DNA of 64,000 bases from Linanthus parryae. Taxonomy: Eukaryota; Streptophyta; Magnoliopsida; Ericales; Polemoniaceae. A program made the translations under genes and the position numbers. Shown in pieces: positions 61,901 through 64,000 of the stretch. Position 1 is the stretch's first letter. Every line of letters starts with the position of its first letter. The notes below the pieces were generated by a model, which was not told where the DNA came from, ran no database searches, and was given only the letters and a program-made list of their open reading frames with translations. The stretch lies in contig JALGPY010000004.1 of NCBI GenBank assembly GCA_023055425.1, positions 18,313,718 to 18,377,717 on the forward strand, in the 5' to 3' direction.

Positions 61901-63227
61901 TTCTCAACCTCGAAAAGAAGATCTTCCGAGAAAGCAACAGCCTTGGAAGGATACAATTTTCGGAACCATCGCACATTCTCAACGCGCGTGGCATAAGGCC
62001 TAGCTGTAAACTCGCTGCGATCGTCGCATATCAGGCTCCAGGTACTCTTAGGAAAATTAGTTCCAAACCATCTGGCAGCTCTCCCACTAGAAAGCTCCTC
62101 CTCCGCACCGGGGACACACCACTTACTGGGCTTGGCAGGAACATGAGCATAAGTGGGCCCCCGCTCGAAGACCCACATAGTCAGGAATGCAATATTGACA
62201 TACGTCAGGACATCGAGGCGGCCGCGGGAGTCCTTAGTTGCTACAACCAGTTGGTCCAATCTATGGTACAGGGTGCCCAAGACTAGAGGCCCAAGTGCGA
62301 CCCTTTGACCAAGGGTCAGTTTCACAACAAGAGGAAGGACATGATGGCAAACCCCATCATGGGGATGGCCATCGATTAAATTCCTCGATAACCAGGCGCA
62401 GAGGAGGGCACACAAAGTCAGATGATAGCCTTTTCCATTCACATAATTTTTAGCCTTCGGGTTCTGGCTCATGAGTTTCTTGGGGATACTGCTACTTGCA
62501 TAATCGCGGATGAAGTACAGCACCCACTTGCCCCAAGTGTTCTTCGCAGATGTATCAGCCAGTTGCCAGTCAGGAAGAGGCTTCGCAGACGTCCACCGAG
62601 TGGAAATCTTCTTAACCTCTGACAAGCACTCCTCCATTTGCTTGTAAAGAGCAAGTTCCGGATCAGTCCTCAAGGGACTCAGGGGATCCACCTCACCGAC
62701 AAGAGAAAGATCGTACAACATGTGCACATCTTCAAGAGTGGGAGAAGCCTCGAACTCAGCAAAGTGGAATGTGTGAGTCGCAGGCGAGTAGCGCGAGAGA
62801 AGTTTTAGAAGCATGGACTGGTCCAGCTTCACGGCAGCACCCTTCATAGCACGGACTGCGAAATATATGCCAGCATTGTTCAATGCGATGGCATGGTGGG
62901 TCAATACATGGTCAATCCACTCGTCCATAAAGTCCAATTTAGGAACAAACGCTTGAGTGGAAATCGCAGTATGCGGGAAAACCCATTTTCAACTCCCAAT
63001 CGAACCTCATCCTTGGAATCGATCAATTCGAGCATGGCTGCGTTAACTAGAGGGGTCAATTTTTGCAACTCTTCAGCAGGAACAGGGGTTGGCAGGTTCT
63101 TCACCTTAACCCTAGCATGATAAAAGTCTTTGCCACCCATATAGGGGGCTTTCTGCCATAAGGTCTGGGGAAGATCAGGTATTTCTTCGACCTCTTTAAC
63201 GGGTTTGGTTCCTTTTGTCTTTGCCAT
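58907..63227 (-). pseudogene. Plant mobile domain (PMD, aminotransferase-like) protein gene, 5 exons, two lesions
   Basis: Exons on the minus strand are 63227-61348, 61271-60758, 60684-60214, 60038-59463 and 59382-58907. All four introns (73-175 bp) are GT-AG and keep phase (0,1,1,1), giving 1306 codons including the stop. The start chosen is MAKTKG at 63227; an acceptor-like site just before it suggests an intron in the 5' leader. Exon 1 encodes the PMD fold (words DEWIDHVLTHHAIALNNAGIY, PTLEDVHMLYDLSLVGE, and LCAWLSRNL further on). Later exons are acidic, with a Ser/Pro-rich basic stretch (KRPRQK), Glu-rich and coiled-coil segments (AAERRRKREEEE; KVEKQRQKAEEAVKL). Lesions: a missing base near 62985-62990 shifts frame at GVEN, and a TAG at 60879-60881 interrupts a Glu tract whose frame then stays open to a good donor. 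PMD proteins occur both as host genes (MAIN, MAIL1) and inside MULE and Gypsy transposons. A transposon-borne copy is likely here, but I see no terminal repeats. Confidence 0.72.
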
Positions 63228-64000
63228 TCCTGCCGAAGAGCAAGAAAAAAGGGGGGAGAAATACACATACTTTAGTTTAAGTTTCAAGAATCAGTTTGAA
63301 TCTCAGTTCAGTTTGAAGCAACGATGTTTTGTCAAAATAAAGATGAACAGATGATGTCAATTTTGGGGGTTTGAAAGTTCAGAATCGTTTACATTACTGG
63401 GAGTTTCAGAAGCCCCACATACAAAATCTTTACAATCTGGGGATTAGATCAATTCTGAGTTTAAAGAACAAGGTCTCCTTCACAGTTTCCAATGGACGGC
63501 ATGTTTCAGATAGTCATGGGTTTGGAGATCCAATACAGTTCAAAGCATATATCGATACATTAAATGGAATTGAACAAGGCCAAACTTGTTTTGGTAAAGC
63601 TTGCTTGGATGCGCACAGTTGAAGAAGACGATTGACAAGAAAGAATTGATGAGTGATTATTTGAATCTGCTCTTGACGGCTTCCGGGTATCATTCACTTT
63701 AAGAGAAAGAAGTGATGCTTTGCAACAATGGAGAGCACAGAATATTTATCCAAAAACAATGAAGGGTTGCGTTCTTTCAGTAGTCGAATCGCAATCGTCA
63801 CCGTCGAATCGCGCAATCACAGGACAAGCTGACGTCATGCCTAAAACCCTAAAAGACCAGACGGCACGACCCTAGGGATTTTAGGTCATAATGACACGCA
63901 CGGGGGCTGACTTTGCGTGTATTTGAATTGGTGCGTGGCGGCGACGCGTACGTTGGTTCCTGCCCATGGAAGCCTATCTGGTTATGCGTCTTCACGCACA
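63228..64000. other. Upstream region of the PMD gene
   Basis: No confident coding sequence; frame 63371-63622 (+) is unrecognised. A TGACGTCA bZIP-type site is at 63830-63837, and GTCGAATCGC occurs twice at 63783-63792 and 63803-63812, about 560-610 bp upstream of the start codon. The promoter role is inferred from position only. Confidence 0.4.

Noticed and set aside
61759..62286. Plus-strand frame of 175 codons
   Set aside because: It is antisense to exon 1 of the PMD gene.
1..64000. CRISPR arrays, bacterial operons, tRNA and rRNA genes
   Set aside because: No regularly spaced short repeats, no ribosome-binding-site gene clusters, and no rRNA words. The tRNA-like words found are retrotransposon primer sites.

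Overview
This window looks like nuclear DNA of a flowering plant, probably a eudicot. It is AT-rich and carries plant-type LTR retrotransposons (Ty1/Copia, a Ty3/Gypsy chromovirus, an Athila-like Gypsy element and a LARD-like element). It also has one spliced gene of the plant mobile domain (PMD) family with short GT-AG introns. There are no bacterial-style operons, no rRNA or tRNA genes that I can recognise, and no ordinary host housekeeping gene. It is a gene-poor region of nested transposons.

Layout. 1-1974 is unassigned flank. 1975-33648 is a nest of four related Copia elements, all on the minus strand. The oldest is a rearranged tandem remnant, D (LTR, deleted body, LTR, partial body). 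B is inserted in the middle LTR of D (target duplication GAGCG). A is inserted in the 3' LTR of B (ATTAA) and C in the 5' leader of B (GCACG). C is youngest: its two 1429-bp LTRs differ at about four bases by eye, and its gag-pol is open for 1203 codons until one extra T in the RNase H region. 33649-47336 is an old plus-strand Athila-like element, F (tRNA-Asp primer site). F carries inside it a minus-strand chromodomain Gypsy element, G (36725-42457). 47337-49056 is unassigned. 49062-57855 is element H: two 3.77-kb LTRs about 1 percent different enclose only 1.25 kb of non-coding interior, with a perfect TACTG duplication. 57861-58906 is the 3' flank of the PMD gene. 58907-63227 (minus) is the PMD gene, for which five exons can be spliced in phase to 1306 codons, apart from one single-base frameshift and one in-frame TAG. 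63228-64000 is its upstream region.

How the parts work together. The Copia elements share one plan: 5' LTR with a TATA box, an initiator tRNA-Met primer site, a leader of about 1.6 kb, a single gag-pol frame, a polypurine tract and a 3' LTR. Only C is close to autonomous. A, B and D are dead copies. H and F have no recognisable proteins of their own and would depend on proteins supplied by other elements. The insertion order is fixed by the target duplications: D, then B, then A and C; and F, then G.
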